Assembly: GCA_004352715.1 (NCBI GenBank)
Contig: SCFE01000115.1
Span: 127,325 to 191,324 of the forward strand
Direction of reading: 5' to 3'
Length of the DNA stretch: 64,000 nucleotides
Source: Hofstenia miamia
Lineage: Eukaryota; Xenacoelomorpha; Acoela
Shown here: positions 13,151 through 23,550 of the stretch, piece by piece
Numbering within the stretch: the first letter of the stretch is position 1
Layout of the letters: every line of letters starts with the position of its first letter
Notes under the pieces: generated by a model
The model's database searches: none
The model's input: only the letters and a program-made list of their open reading frames with translations
What the model was told of the DNA's origin: nothing
Program-made: the position numbers and the translations under genes

Positions 13151-14894
13151 GAGCTTTTGATACAAAATTTTAAAATATCTACAAGGCGCTGGATACAAAA
13201 AAATGTAATAACTTCCTCATACTGCTTGCACATATTCATCCCTCTAAAAACTATCCAAATTAATGAAATCACATTAAAAATACGATTGTTATTGAGCTAT
13301 CGCGGGCTCCAGAAGGGTATGTAACCTGCGTGGATGCGATTTTCATCAGAGAGCAGATTATCACTGTGCACGAATGATAAAATAAGAATGTGCTGTTTAC
13401 TATGAAATTAAACCGAACATCATAATTGTCTGCACTGTTTAAACAATACTTGAGTTCGCAAAGCTACACTGTGATAGACTTCCCAATCTAATCACTATTG
13501 TAGGCCCGGGTTAGACTAGTGATTTGCTCAAAAGTGATCTATCACATTTTGAGTGAATCGCACGTCTAACCACTCGAGATAATTAGCGATGTGACGATCA
13601 CTAGGAAATCGAACGCGCACGATTTCTTCGTGATCGTCACATCGCTAATTATCTCGGGTGGTTAGACGTGCGATTCACTCAAAATGTGATAGATCACTTT
13701 TGAGCAAATCACTAGGCTAACCATGGCCTTATCTGAAAACGATTGAAATTATAGCTTAAAATTGTTTATTTATCTTTGAAGGTGATAATTACTAAAAAGT
13801 TGGAGAATTATTTCTCAGACAAAAAAGTTGGTGGGAGCCCCCTGCTACACGAACAACTTTTGTCATTTAATTACTTCACGACTAAAGTTGGCGGAAGGGG
13901 TGCTACACGAACAATTTTTATTGTCCAATTTTTGTTGGACCGAACGAACAACTTTAGTCTAGATAATTACTCCCGATTTTAGTCGTGGAAGAGGGGTGTT
14001 GCACGAACGATTTTCGTTGGCTAACAAAAATTGGCGACAAAAGTTGTTTGTGTAGCATGGGCTTAACAGTGAAAACTGGAACGTACTTTTTCGTTAATTG
14101 AGTAAGTAATTATATAATCTTTGTTGAGATTTCACATCCTACATTAGAAAATTCTCCTCCATTTAAAGAGTAGTTTCAGTGACAGATTTATCACCTCACT
14201 TTGGCAAATAGTTGCCACGTACTCCACGCACAGACCAATATACTTTGACAAGACAAAAAGTCAAAGTAATAAAATTTCTCTGTTAAAAAATATATTACAG
14301 GAATCACCGTGTTAATTTATCGCGCGGTTTTGGTCAAAAGTAATGTCAACCGACAAAATTAAAATATCTTGAAAATGTTTGCATTCGTTTGCCACAATAG
14401 CAAATAGTTGTTGATTAAACAAATCTTTTATTGAAAATGGGTCTTCAAACATCATTTCTTATAATTCAAAATAATAGCCAACGAAAAAATTTGTCAATAG
14501 GCCAATATTTTATCCACATTGTGGATGGGGTTTAATAAGATGGTCTTACAGCAAATGATCAACCTACTATAAGGGTAATAGAAAATGCAAAACATACCTT
14601 CTGGTAGCTTCTCGATAATCGCCAAATTTGCATGCATAATCCACAATGTCGTTCAAAGTTCGATAGCAATAGTCATAATTCTTAGCATATTTAATCGCTC
14701 GTCGTTCACGGGCAATCTTTTCATGGGTTGCCTTGCGCTCTGCAAGTTCCTCCTTATGCATCTCTTTCCAATCAAGACAGAGCTGCTAAAAATATACCAG
14801 AACTCATATAGCCGTAAATATTCACAAATAAGAATGTGCTTAGTAACGCAAACCGAAATGCTTTTGTAAGCCATTATTCAATTTTGGTTTTACA

Positions 14895-14932
<38 letters not shown>

Positions 14933-17900
14933 TGTATATAGATAGATAGATAGATAAATAGATATATATGAAAGGATATTATAGTTGCATTTTAGGTAAG
15001 AATAGATATTTAAAACAAAGACCCGCTCTCGATCCAAAGCCCGTTCAAACTCTTTACGTCTGCGTTCTTCAAAGAGGCGCTCATTGGTTTTTCTGTTTTC
15101 CAAAATTTGCATCTTTTCATACCTCTCCTGAAGAAGAGATTGAACAACACGATGTTCATTCTGTGACTTTTGAATTAAAACATTCACGATCTCATCCTCT
15201 TTTTTCATGTCCTAAATCATTGTTATAAATATGTTTGTACTCAGCAATTTAACCTTTTGCAAAGCATACGCTTTGGTTTGATCATAAAGAACTTTTCTTT
15301 TCCGCTTTTCACGTTCAATTTTAGCTTCTCGATCTTCATCAACACGTCTTTTGATCTTAGTCATATATTTCTCATTGGATTGAAGTTTAAGTGACTTTGC
15401 ATCACTCGGCCGTGGCCGACAGGGATTCAATGCTTCCTGCTTAATGTAATTCAATATCTCTTCACTCATTTTCTTCCTAACCATTTGAAAATATAAAAAT
15501 GAGAAACATTTTAAAAGATACGAATGCATACATGTATATATACAATCATTTTGTAAACGCATATATACTATGGTGATGAAGAGAGACCTATGAAGTTTAG
15601 GGAATTGATAAATTCAGATTATTAACTTCTTCCATTATTCCTGCTCATTTATAAACGTTCTGATCAAATGAGTGGCAAGCAACCATATAATTGAAAAATG
15701 GTATATAATTTTGTCAAATACAAACAAACATCCCTTAAACTCTAATCCTAAATATCAACACTGAAATTCAGATCAAGACATCTTCCACATTTTTGTAACA
15801 TCTAGCTGCTTGGTAAAAATCCCCCCTCTGAATTTTGTCTTGCAACTATGTGTAAAGCTTTCGCAATTAGACAAGAGTTGATAATTATCTATTATATAAA
15901 ATTGATTTGTAATATGTTTTTGAAGATGACAACCTGAATTATGCGAAATGCCACCAAAGGGATGCTAATTTTTTTCTCATACATGCCGTAACAGGGATAA
16001 TAAACTGGGATTGCATATGATCTATGATTTAGTAAACTAAGTTTTAATTAATAAATACCTTCTCAGAGAAAAGAAACTAAATTCAATAGGAAAAATAATA
16101 GGTCACACGCTCACTTACCCTTGACCTTCATTACTGACTGGCTGGATCGCTTTTAGTTGAATTTCAAAGTCAGAAATACACCGACGCATTGTCTAAAATT
16201 GAAACTGTTCTGAAAATGAGTAAAATTAATCAAAAAATTAAAATAGCACGCTGCAAAAGAACACATATATTTAAAAGCTTTAGATATCTTTCAAAATAGC
16301 CCAAATATTTGAACAACAGCATAGGCATACATTTTTATATTGAAGAGCACATTTATTGATAAACATCCTATTTTTTTGCTAATTATATCATGGTTTTGAA
16401 AATAAACAGCCAGTCCCAAAAGCAGATATACGTTCAATTATAGCTATTTTCCTAGGCTTGGCTCTCACCTTTCATACATTAGTGATAAGTTCAAATTCAT
16501 CTACATATTTTTAGGTTACTGAATGTCATTACGTCTTAAGAAAAGAAATCACGTTAAATCCCAAGTATTTACGTAATTATGTATGTATCGATTGAACAAT
16601 TAAAATTAAAGAAAATGTCGACTGATGCTTGCAAATTTACCTATGCACGTATATTATAGTGTAGATATAAGGTCATTCCATTATATTTCATACTGCTTAA
16701 GAACCCATGTTCTTGAAATTTGGCAAAGCAAAAATATGTTGGAAAATTTTTGAAATGGATAATTTTGAAAAAAAATGAAATGGGGTCATCGGTTGCACAA
16801 TGGCATTTTTTGTGGCCCAGAATTTTCGCCGCGAGTACTGAAAACTTCTGCTTATTATTTTGGGGTCAAGAATCAGAATTTGTAGTTAGATATATAAAAA
16901 AATGAATCTTTGCGGTTCAGCAAGGAATTAAAAAATTTATGGGTAATTGTATTGGGTAGCTTGTTTGGGGGTCAGCTTACACTGAAATAGCATTGATAAT
17001 AAACTAGCTTAGTAATCTATTCCGCATTGCTCTAGGAAGAAATCGTTAAAAATATTTTTGTGCCATGTATTAAGGTAGCACTGAAAAACGATAACGTGCG
17101 ACAAAAGTACTTTGCAGAAGCAACTGATGAGAAAATTTCAAATTTTTCAAAATGAGCAGTTTTCTAAATTTTACAACATATCTTTGATTGGTGAAATTTC
17201 ATTAATATGGGCTATAAAATGACATCTTTAAAACTGAAATATAATGGATTAACTATCTCAATATACATAAATATTGACTGAGATTCAAGTCACATGATAG
17301 GTACATTTGATTCTGAAAATCGATTCTGCTCCATTTTTCTTTGCCGCGACGAGCTTTCTCTTCGTGCAGGAGACAAAGCAATGTTGAATGCGATAATATG
17401 TGCCATTTGTTCACTAATTTCACGCTTTCGCTGCTTCAACTAAACACAATCACGTTAAAAACATAAAGAAAATGTGTATGATGTGTATGTGCAGGCCTGT
17501 CCAAAAAGAACTCATATAAAACAACAGACATTGTAGTGAAGAAACATCGCAATAGATTGATAAGGTTTTATACAACAAATAAAATTAGTGCAACTTTACC
17601 CTGTTGTCCACTTCTGACTTATTGTGTATTTCTCGCAAACGCAGTTTTTCATCATTTTCATATAAAATACGCGAATTATGTTGTTTCCATTTAAAAATGA
17701 GTTCTTCCAAACGCGGCGATCTACCATTCGTTGTATTTGATGACAATTTAGGCCCAATTTCTCCTTCCAAAACAATAAATAGTTCACTGAGGAGTCTAAA
17801 ATATCGCGTCATGAATTATTTAAATTTTATTTTCGTTAAAAGTAAAAAACAATGAAAAAATATTGTTTAAAGTTGGAAACGGTTTCATGGTGCAACAAGG

Positions 17901-18448
17901 GTTTAGCAATATTAAACCCTGGCATTTTGGAATGCGATGATGACTAAATGTTCAACAAATTACGCAAACTTGATAGCACCTTATAACGCCGAATTGATAA
18001 AGTTGATAAATAAGTCTAGTACATTTTTTGGCATTCATGGAATTGGTTACAAAAAAAATTGGCAAAAAATGTGTAAAAATTTAAGAAATAAAATTAATTT
18101 CGTAGATCTAAGTTGGAAATTAATGGACTATATCGCAACATTCAGTTACAAAGAGTAAAATACAAAACTAACCTGTTTGCTTCACTGGGTGATTCTCTCA
18201 TAATTTCACGCATTGTGGCTGTTGTAAACGCAACATTCAGATACTTGAAAGTTGGTCCCAATAAATTAAAATTGTGGAGTTTGCCTTCCAGATTTCTAAA
18301 TAAAATATCATTGATTTGGATAACACAACGAAAAGCAATACATACGTGCTTTTGCTAAATTGTATGAAGTCTTCCTGCAATTGGAATTTTGTAAGCAATT
18401 CGCCCAATAAATACCCATTTGCAAAATCTTTTGGTATTGAGTGAGGAA
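7973..18448 (-). CDS. SPEF2: SPEF2/KPL2 (sperm flagellar protein 2), 15 exons, partial at both ends
   Basis: Fifteen minus-strand exons with AG acceptors and GT donors join with perfect phase continuity into about 750 codons. Exons (transcript order): 18346-18448, 18173-18295, 17600-17795, 17305-17439, 16119-16192, 15254-15476, 15023-15211, 14598-14785, 12362-12437, 11970-12035, 11069-11285, 9790-9954, 9566-9728, 9420-9525, 7973-8203. The order of domains is that of SPEF2: N-terminal calponin-homology (CH) domain, charged coiled-coil region, then an adenylate-kinase-like P-loop domain (AVVGKSLAGKTTVASYL). In animals SPEF2 is part of the C1b projection of the axonemal central apparatus, is needed for motile cilia and sperm tails, and binds IFT20. 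The first exon (start codon and first dozen residues) was not found upstream. The half that follows the kinase domain in vertebrate SPEF2 is absent or in the gap. Confidence 0.92.
9420..9525 (-). CDS. SPEF2: SPEF2 exon: kinase-like domain, fourth segment
   Basis: Acceptor ctaattttag; donor gttagt, or gttaaa nine bases later, also in phase 0. Encodes KLPEDTGFIIDNFPKNLEQA and RYFERRLTG, the adenylate-kinase 'GFPxxxxQA' region (here DNFPKNLEQA). Confidence 0.88.
9566..9728 (-). CDS. SPEF2: SPEF2 exon: kinase-like domain, third segment
   Basis: Acceptor aaaaatttag, donor gttttg. Encodes LSKRASCGAKAFMEVCRGHE and DIQADLLLDAIR, equivalent to the AQLGAKSEQLLKKGKSIPDVLLVDIIVNAI segment. Confidence 0.9.
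9790..9954 (-). CDS. SPEF2: SPEF2 exon: kinase-like domain, second segment
   Basis: Acceptor tttttag, donor gtaaaa. Encodes FGILKFDISSLITEAIEAYK, equivalent to the ILSIDTLVQEAIQAF helix, then a Pro-rich acidic insert. Confidence 0.9.
10628..10753 (+). CDS. Unidentified GC-rich exon with one transmembrane helix
   Basis: Plus-strand exon inside a SPEF2 intron. Acceptor ctgttcag, donor gttatt, phase 0 on both sides; 42 codons. It encodes WYSNPDFDRHRSGYHVF, a hydrophobic helix (AILILMYCFAIWGAG), then PKLILKK. The interval 10490-10755 is much richer in G+C and CG than its surroundings, and 10485-10625 is open in another frame. The NPDF...helix arrangement is reminiscent of small single-helix subunits of mitochondrial complex I such as NDUFB11, but the match is weak and I do not assign it. 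No following exon was found, so it may be a gene fragment or retrocopy. Confidence 0.4.
11069..11285 (-). CDS. SPEF2: SPEF2 exon: adenylate-kinase-like domain with P-loop
   Basis: Acceptor ttttcttag, donor gtattt. Encodes TMNGEWQIPENSS, then RIAVVGKSLAGKTTVASYL. This is a Walker A motif (GKSLAGKT) at the start of the adenylate-kinase-like fold, where vertebrate SPEF2 has a GKTLSGKT-type loop. The conserved Lys and Thr are present. Confidence 0.93.
11479..11509. repeat. (TA)n microsatellite at gap edge
   Basis: (TA)n runs directly into the N run at 11510. Confidence 0.95.
11510..11655. other. Assembly gap (146 N)
   Basis: Run of N within a SPEF2 intron, between a (TA)n tract and the left arm of a palindrome. 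Confidence 0.99.
11656..11793. repeat. Perfect palindrome with (TA)n centre
   Basis: Arms 11656-11706 and 11741-11793 are exact reverse complements (tttaatggctggtaaattt... and its inverse), separated by (TA)n. The left arm is cut by the gap, so the full arms may be longer. A MITE-like hairpin or an inverted assembly join are both possible. Confidence 0.9.
11970..12035 (-). CDS. SPEF2: SPEF2 exon: short helical segment
   Basis: Acceptor ttttcatag, donor gtaagt; 22 codons. Encodes EKHIADRERIALLNEGNFVA, similar to the SPEF2 LTELEKRDLLDTNDYEEYKN segment, and leads directly into the next exon at NGEW. Confidence 0.85.
12362..12437 (-). CDS. SPEF2: SPEF2 exon: LVPVKLYKEW segment
   Basis: Acceptor atttgtag, donor gtaaga. 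Encodes LVPVKLYKEWTDYFIKNIPL, equivalent to the LIPYKLMHDWKELFF segment of SPEF2. It is separated from the previous exon by a long intron that contains a 1.1-kb MITE. Confidence 0.88.
13118..13149. repeat. (TA)n microsatellite
   Basis: About 16 TA units inside the MITE. Confidence 0.95.
13503..13728. mobile_element. Foldback MITE nested in the larger MITE
   Basis: Two arms of about 100 bp (13503-13603 and 13628-13728) are near-perfect inverted copies, starting GGCCCGGGTTAG and ending CTAACCATGGCC, with a 25-bp loop. The whole element would form a long hairpin. There is no coding capacity. Confidence 0.88.
14598..14785 (-). CDS. SPEF2: SPEF2 exon: coiled coil before kinase-like domain
   Basis: Acceptor atttttag, donor gtatgt. 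Encodes MHKEELAERKATHEKIARER and NYDYCYRTLNDIVDYACKFG, matching the SPEF2 segment EKHYSVCAEILDQIVDLSTKVADYR. Confidence 0.9.
14896..14931. repeat. (TA)n microsatellite
   Basis: About 18 TA units in a SPEF2 intron, followed by a short (GATA)n run. Confidence 0.95.
15023..15211 (-). CDS. SPEF2: SPEF2 exon: charged coiled coil, continued
   Basis: Acceptor atgatttag, donor gtcttt; 63 codons, phase 0 at both ends. Encodes DEIVNVLIQKSQNEHRVVQ and EERRRKEFERALDRER, closely matching the SPEF2 RQSQQERRI...EERRLKDFQDALDRE region. Confidence 0.92.
15254..15476 (-). CDS. SPEF2: SPEF2 exon: charged coiled coil
   Basis: Acceptor atggttag (weak pyrimidine tract), donor gttaaa. Encodes NEKYMTKIKRRVDEDREAKI and EREKRKRKVLYDQTKAYALQ, a clear match to the SPEF2 stretch DDEYIKKIQKRLEEDA..REQREKRRRRLL. 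Confidence 0.9.
16119..16192 (-). CDS. SPEF2: SPEF2 exon: short linker
   Basis: Acceptor aattttag, donor gtaagt. Encodes TMRRCISDFEIQLKAIQP. Too short for identification alone; supported by its position, strand and phase between recognisable exons. Confidence 0.7.
17305..17439 (-). CDS. SPEF2: SPEF2 exon: coiled-coil region
   Basis: Acceptor gtgtttag, donor gtacct; 45 whole codons. Encodes KQRKREISEQMAHIIAFNIA followed by a Ser/Arg-rich stretch, at the position of the RRRQNEIMAKIQAAI-type segment of vertebrate SPEF2. Confidence 0.75.
17600..17795 (-). CDS. SPEF2: SPEF2 exon: end of CH domain and start of coiled coil
   Basis: Acceptor gatattttag, donor gtaaag. Begins LLSELFIVLEGEIGPK, the position of the final CH helix, then turns highly charged (LIFKWKQHNSRILYENDEKL). 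Ends in phase 0. Confidence 0.85.
18173..18295 (-). CDS. SPEF2: SPEF2 exon: CH domain, part 2
   Basis: Acceptor tatttag, donor gttagt. It encodes NLEGKLHNFNLLGPTFKYL and continues to the end of the CH domain, with a good match to the SPEF2 segment between the FSKS motif and the LLYQLY helix. It joins the next exon through a split Arg codon. Confidence 0.88.
18346..18448 (-). CDS. SPEF2: SPEF2 exon: CH domain, part 1
   Basis: Acceptor aactttttag, donor gtatgt. It encodes SIPKDFANGYLLGELL and QLQEDFIQFSKS, the first helices of the SPEF2 CH domain. Begins with two bases of a split codon and ends with two bases of the next, so at least one upstream exon with the ATG must exist. Confidence 0.88.
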
Positions 18449-19559
18449 CTAAAAAGTTAATGATTAACAAAATCACCCACATTATTTTAAGCAGTTGCAT
18501 TTCTATCACTTAGAAAGAGATTAGAGGCCAATGTAATTCTTAGAGAAGCTTGGTGGACAGAAATCTATTTCTACTTAGATAGAGCAAAATATATTCGATG
18601 TTTAGCAATTAATAAAATGTTAATGAAGTTTATTTAAAGCTAGCAATTTTCCTAAAAAATGAAAATTTGGAAAAACAAATTTTAGTACCATTATAGCTTT
18701 CGACCTGATAGTGTTTAGTGAAAATGTCAACTTCAATAACACAGTGTAAATGAGAGAGAGAATCAAAACGCAAATTTTAATAACAAACCTAAATAAAAGC
18801 TTTGCCTATAACAAATATATAAATATAAGAAATATAAAATATTTCTTTTAAATAGTGTGATTTGTATTTCAGTTGAATTAAGAAATAAATAATGATAGAT
18901 TTCTTGTTAAACTTGAGTGATGAAGTCTTGATGTTAAAATATGTTGTTAAATTCTTGGCTAAATAGTAGTCTATTGGCGAAACAATTCTTAAATATGTAG
19001 TGATTGACTTTAGGTAATTTCGATTGCTTCATAATTTCCTGATTTGATTAGATGGTATGAACCGATGATATAATTGATGCCATTATTGTAGTAGTATTGA
19101 TGTTACCAAACGCATATCTTCTTTTCTTAACAGTTTGTTACTAAATTATTGCGAATAACAGTTGTTAAAGTATCTTTGTATTTCATTCAATGATATACTG
19201 ACAGTTCATGTTTTACTCTACTTAGCTCTACTTAGTATAACTGATAATGATGAAAATATTTGATCGATTTCATTCTCTGTATAGACCGAAACTTTGAAAT
19301 CCTTAATGATATACAATAGTTTGTTGGATAATGATATTAATTTACCACAATGTTGTGTAAAAAGCATATTCTGTTGAAAACATATCCCCAAAATTTTCTG
19401 AATGTTAATACTTCAAAATACTAATTCGTAGTAACATTTACCCAATGCATATCCTTGACTTTATTCCTTTTAATTTTCATTCTATTTGTTTCTCCCCAAT
19501 ATTCAATATATTTGGTTTTTCATTAAAAATACTTTGTTCTTTATTTGTAGGATCAATTT
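18449..19559. other. AT-rich sequence upstream of the first SPEF2 exon found
   Basis: The exon with the SPEF2 start codon should lie on the minus strand at higher coordinates, but I could not recognise it here. No other feature seen. Confidence 0.4.
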
Positions 19560-21120
19560 TACATTTCCTAAATAAGAGGACTCATCAGAATAATTAGTTT
19601 CCCATTAGCAGGTCCTAAGTTATCACTATATATAAGATAAATTTTCGGACCTCCAGCCGTGCCTTGTGAACAACCAAAAAACTATATTTTTTATTGTAAT
19701 TCCTGTGGAACACTATTAAATAACTTTGCAAAGCCAATAAAAAGTGCATGGATTCCATCAATTTTGTTTTCATCTAGTGCTTGCAAAAGATAATCTTGTA
19801 GAGTTAGTAAGCAATCAATTGTTCAATAACCAAATTGATAACTGTCAGCTTTTTCATGAATAATTAGTGTTATATGCATTCTATGAAGTCCCCTTTCAAA
19901 TAATCTCATTGACATTGATGCTATTGAAATTCCGCGTACGTCATCAGCTGCTGTTGAAGATGACTTTTTAGGTAATGGAATAATACACGCTTTCTTGTGA
20001 TAATGGCCATGCATAGTGATAAAATGGGGATAAAATATCCAACTAAGTATTAAATAACCAATGTGGTATATTGTTCTTGCCAATCGAAGACTTTTTACAT
20101 GTCACTAGGTTTTGAGGAATTTCCATAGTTTCAAAGTTGTAAGAAAAACTAGTTTCTCAATGTTTTCACTGTGCCGACTGCGCTCTGCCAATCAATATTT
20201 AATTTGTTTGCATCAAAATATTCATATTATATTTGATTTTCATTTATGTTACGATGTGGTGTTGAGTCGATATCTTTCCACCACTCTCTCGATCCAATAC
20301 GATACATATTTTCATCGGTAATTTCTTATTTGTTTTTTTTTAATAATCAAAACTCTTCATTATATTTTTCGTTTTCTTTTTTGTAGTTGTCTCTATTTAT
20401 ACTTTAACAACGGTGTCATTCGTATGGCATCTCGATTGGACATTATCACAGTTTTCTTTGGACAACATTTATCACACATTTCAAAAATGATATTTTCAAG
20501 ATCATTTTCAGCTTCATTAACATCTTCATTACGTTTTCAAAATGTTGTATCTGACATTATTTGATTAAGAACAATCATAGCTTTCCTCGATACATATGTT
20601 ATTGCAATCTTCCATCTTATTGCTGTTATTTGATGTTTTGGAACAATTTATTAGATCTAAATGATCTGTATTAATTTTCGATTAAAAAGTTGAAATTGAA
20701 GACAATGACGAGGCTGATTGGAACACATGATCTAATATTGCTCCGTGGAAGTTGTATCCATTTAGTTTAAGTCGACGCTTATTTAATCGACTACATTGCC
20801 AGTGATGATGCAGATATCCAAATTGTAGGAATTTAGATCACAAATTAATCGTTGGCATGATTTCATAATTGTTCTTTGGTCATGAATTTCGAATTTTCTT
20901 AGTGAACGAACGTTCAATACTAGAACAGAAGGTAATTGGTTTGTAAAATTCGATGCTAATTTGTTATTGCTTCCAACAACCTTACGTAGTCGTATATTTG
21001 AAGTTGGGCCAGTTCCCCAGGCAATTTTTTCAATTAAAGGAGATTTTTCTTTTATAAAATTATCATAATTAATATTAAATACATTATGATCTAACTTTCT
21101 GGGCAGCATTTGCTCTCATG
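19560..21120 (-). pseudogene. Decayed non-LTR retrotransposon (LINE) ORF2 remnant
   Basis: In transcript order: from 21109 to 20783, the start of an AP-type endonuclease domain (LPSVLVLNVRSLRKFEI, LDICIITGN); then RRLKLNGYNFHGAILDHV in a shifted frame near 20740. From 20050 to 19826 are the RT fingers (ACIIPLPKKSSSTAADDVRG, then DSYQFGY). Near 19760-19700 is RT motif A in decayed form (ALFIGFAKLFNSV), and near 19660 motif B (GCSQGTAGGP). Both motif A acidic positions are changed (Gly and Asn where LINE RTs have Asp). Together with several stops and frameshifts this makes the copy inactive. The clade is not assigned. Confidence 0.75.
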
Positions 21121-21829
21121 GTCAGAACAGCAATAAGAGCATCTTGCATTGAGTCGACAGAATTATCTATGATGTCCAAAATGTAGACATTTAGTACAAT
21201 GACGAGGTTTCAAATAATCTTCAATTCTGCATAGTTTGCTTTCAATTTTAATAAATGAGAGAAAGAGAGAATTAATACTGTGGCTGCCAATTGTTTATGA
21301 ACATTGTGAAAAATGTAAGACGACAACAGTAGAACATCATGAATATTAATGCAAACCCTCCTGAAATAATTGTAGGATAATTTTACACCTGTTGTGTCGT
21401 AGATTGACATAAAAGCGAACTTTAAAAAACTGGCTTGGGAATTATGCAATTTTGCGCGCAAATCAACTCAAAATGCAGTGAATGCTATAGAAAGTACAAA
21501 AAACGTGTTGAAAAATACAATATATATCTTGAAATCTTCCATTAGTATATTGCGCACTTCTAAAACATAATTTTAGTTTCTCCATTTTAGTGTGTAATGC
21601 GTGGATTGTATTTTTTATTTTCTAGCATACCTAAACCCAACATTGAAATAGCAAACCGAAAAATTAAAGACTCTTTTCGGCAAAGGCTACAAAAAATTGT
21701 CCTAAAATGAGACGAATTATTATTAATTTAAATGTGCAGGTTCGGATTCGGATTTGTCTTGGGTCTTTACTTTCGGCCCATACTCATTTTGTGTTGTGCT
21801 CGCTGTCAACTTTGTCCTCAAGGCAATCA

Positions 21830-22112
21830 AAATCAATTCAATTTCTTTGACTAGTGTTCACTAAGCAGACAGAAGGGAACTATTGTTCAATCCATTAGAT
21901 GTCACTGAACTTCATAAATGCACTTAAAAATTTTCATTTTTGAAAAAAAAACTACTTTTGCATGGCAAAGAGNAATCAATTCAATTTCTTTGACTAGTGT
22001 TCACTAAGCAGACAGAAGGGAACTATTATTCAATCCATTAGATGTCACTGAACTTCATAAATGCACTTAAAAATTTTCATTTTTGAAAAAAGTACTTTTG
22101 CATGGCAAAGAG
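21830..22112. repeat. Direct duplication of about 140 bp across a single-N join
   Basis: 21830-21972 and 21974-22112 are near-identical (one G/A difference and a short A-run difference) and are separated by one N at 21973. This looks like two overlapping contigs or haplotypes that were not merged. Confidence 0.85.
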
Positions 22113-23295
22113 CTGATACACATAAGAATTATAGCTAGCAGGTGTAATAAAATAATGTATATTTACCAATGTATAATTAAAATTTATATAAATTAGCATA
22201 TTAAACTTGAAAAATTGCTAATGAACAAACAAAAATTGAGAAAATGCAGAATAAATCAGCCTACTACGTCCATCATTATAAAAAATAACGGATTCTTCCT
22301 TGGGCTTTGACACAACTAAGTTTAAAATTTCACAATTATTGCACAATTTTGTTCTAAAAGAACTGACCATTACATGGCTTTCTCGGCAGAGATAAGTATA
22401 AAATATGATGATATAATAGTTGAAGAGATAAATCTAGAATAGTAATTGTTCTCTAAAACCAATTTGGAATATTAGGTGTAGTATTGCAGGACGATCTAAT
22501 CAAAATATTACTGTTTTTATTTTATTTGCAAAAGTCTAATTAACTACTATTTGCTATTTGGATACATTAGATGTCGTGATTTCTCAACAAGGAATGAGAA
22601 AAATCCTATTATAGGTCGTATGCAGCTCACTTGTTCAATAAAATAAAAAATCATAAAATTAAATTTGAATTATACAAATCGCATTAAATTACCAAGTTCA
22701 ACAATTTATATAATTTTGCTTAATTTGACAACAATAGTTATTCATAAGTTTTCGTCTCATTAATGTGGTCTAGACAATTGTTTTTAACTCATCAGAGCAT
22801 GAAATTTGCGTAGAATATTTTATCCCCAGATTTCTACTTCAAAATGAGGAAAAATTTTAAGTGTGTCGTAACAGTAGTAGCCACAAGCTATTTTATTACA
22901 TTAACAGTAGGAGGTCCAACTTCTGTTCAGCCATTAACGCCCACAGCGGTCACAAATGACAGCACAAAATTATCTATTGCTAACAATCGTCAAATATTAA
23001 AATGTTTGAAAAAAATGATGCTATTTCCAAAATGATTTATTCTTTTCTCTGCTAAACACATTCTATTGAACATTTTGGCAATCACACGCACAAAAACAAA
23101 AATTTCTTCCAGTACAACACATGAAGCACATCGTGATTGCTTGCATTTATATCAGTTGGCCCTTGTTTTATTTCCAACGTTTCAAGTTGCATATTATTCT
23201 GCATCGTGATGTTTCATGTATTTTGCACTTGAAAACATGAATCATCCAAAGAGGGCTTGGCAAATCTTTTCTGAAAACTTAAATGCGATGCATCC
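22113..23295. other. AT-rich sequence, no recognised gene
   Basis: A 63-codon plus-strand ORF at 22844 begins with a hydrophobic stretch but has no other support. Nothing else recognised. The stretch 21121-21829, before the duplication, is likewise featureless. Confidence 0.45.
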
Positions 23296-23550
23296 TTATA
23301 GTAAATCTATGACAATGTTATCCACATTTTCACAGTCATTAGAAGAGTTTTCAGTTGAAAACTGATAGGTTTCCTTATGAAAATTGGAATCACTTGAATT
23401 TCCATTTTTATAATCAAGATCACCAAAAACAAGAGCAGAAATAACTTCACTACTTATTCTGTGGGGTCGTTCAGCCATCAGTAATGCTGTGTAATCTTCT
23501 TGTGTGCAGATATATCTCAAATGAACAGGATTGTTGATTAAAATATCAAT
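23296..23550 (-). CDS. Terminal exon of an unidentified gene
   Basis: Acceptor ttattttcag directly before ATTGATATT; 84 codons to a TAA at 23296-23298. The peptide begins IDILINNPVHLRYICTQEDY and continues with RPHRISSEVISALVFGDLDY, then an acidic Ser/Asn-rich tail ending IVIDLL. The composition looks like real coding sequence, and the acceptor is good. I do not recognise the family and could not find the upstream exons. Confidence 0.45.
   Translation of the reverse strand: MDILINNPVHLRYICTQEDYTALLMAERPHRISSEVISALVFGDLDYKNGNSSDSNFHKETYQFSTENSSNDCENVDNIVIDLL

Larger units (their letters stand above)
12928..14063. mobile_element. MITE with long terminal inverted repeats and TAA target duplication
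   Basis: The ends are inverted copies of AGCCCATGCTACACGAACAA, continuing about 30 bases, and both sides are flanked by TAA (12925-12927 and 14064-14066). A 3-bp TAA duplication is typical of PIF/Harbinger elements. Inside are further copies of the gctacacgaacaacttttgtc motif near 13850-14000, a (TA)n tract (13118-13149) and a second foldback element. No transposase ORF is present, so it is non-autonomous. It lies in a SPEF2 intron. Confidence 0.85.

Noticed and set aside
22844-23035. 63-codon plus-strand ORF with a hydrophobic N-terminus (possible small secreted peptide)
   Set aside because: No homology, no splice or poly(A) support, and chance ORFs of this length are common here.
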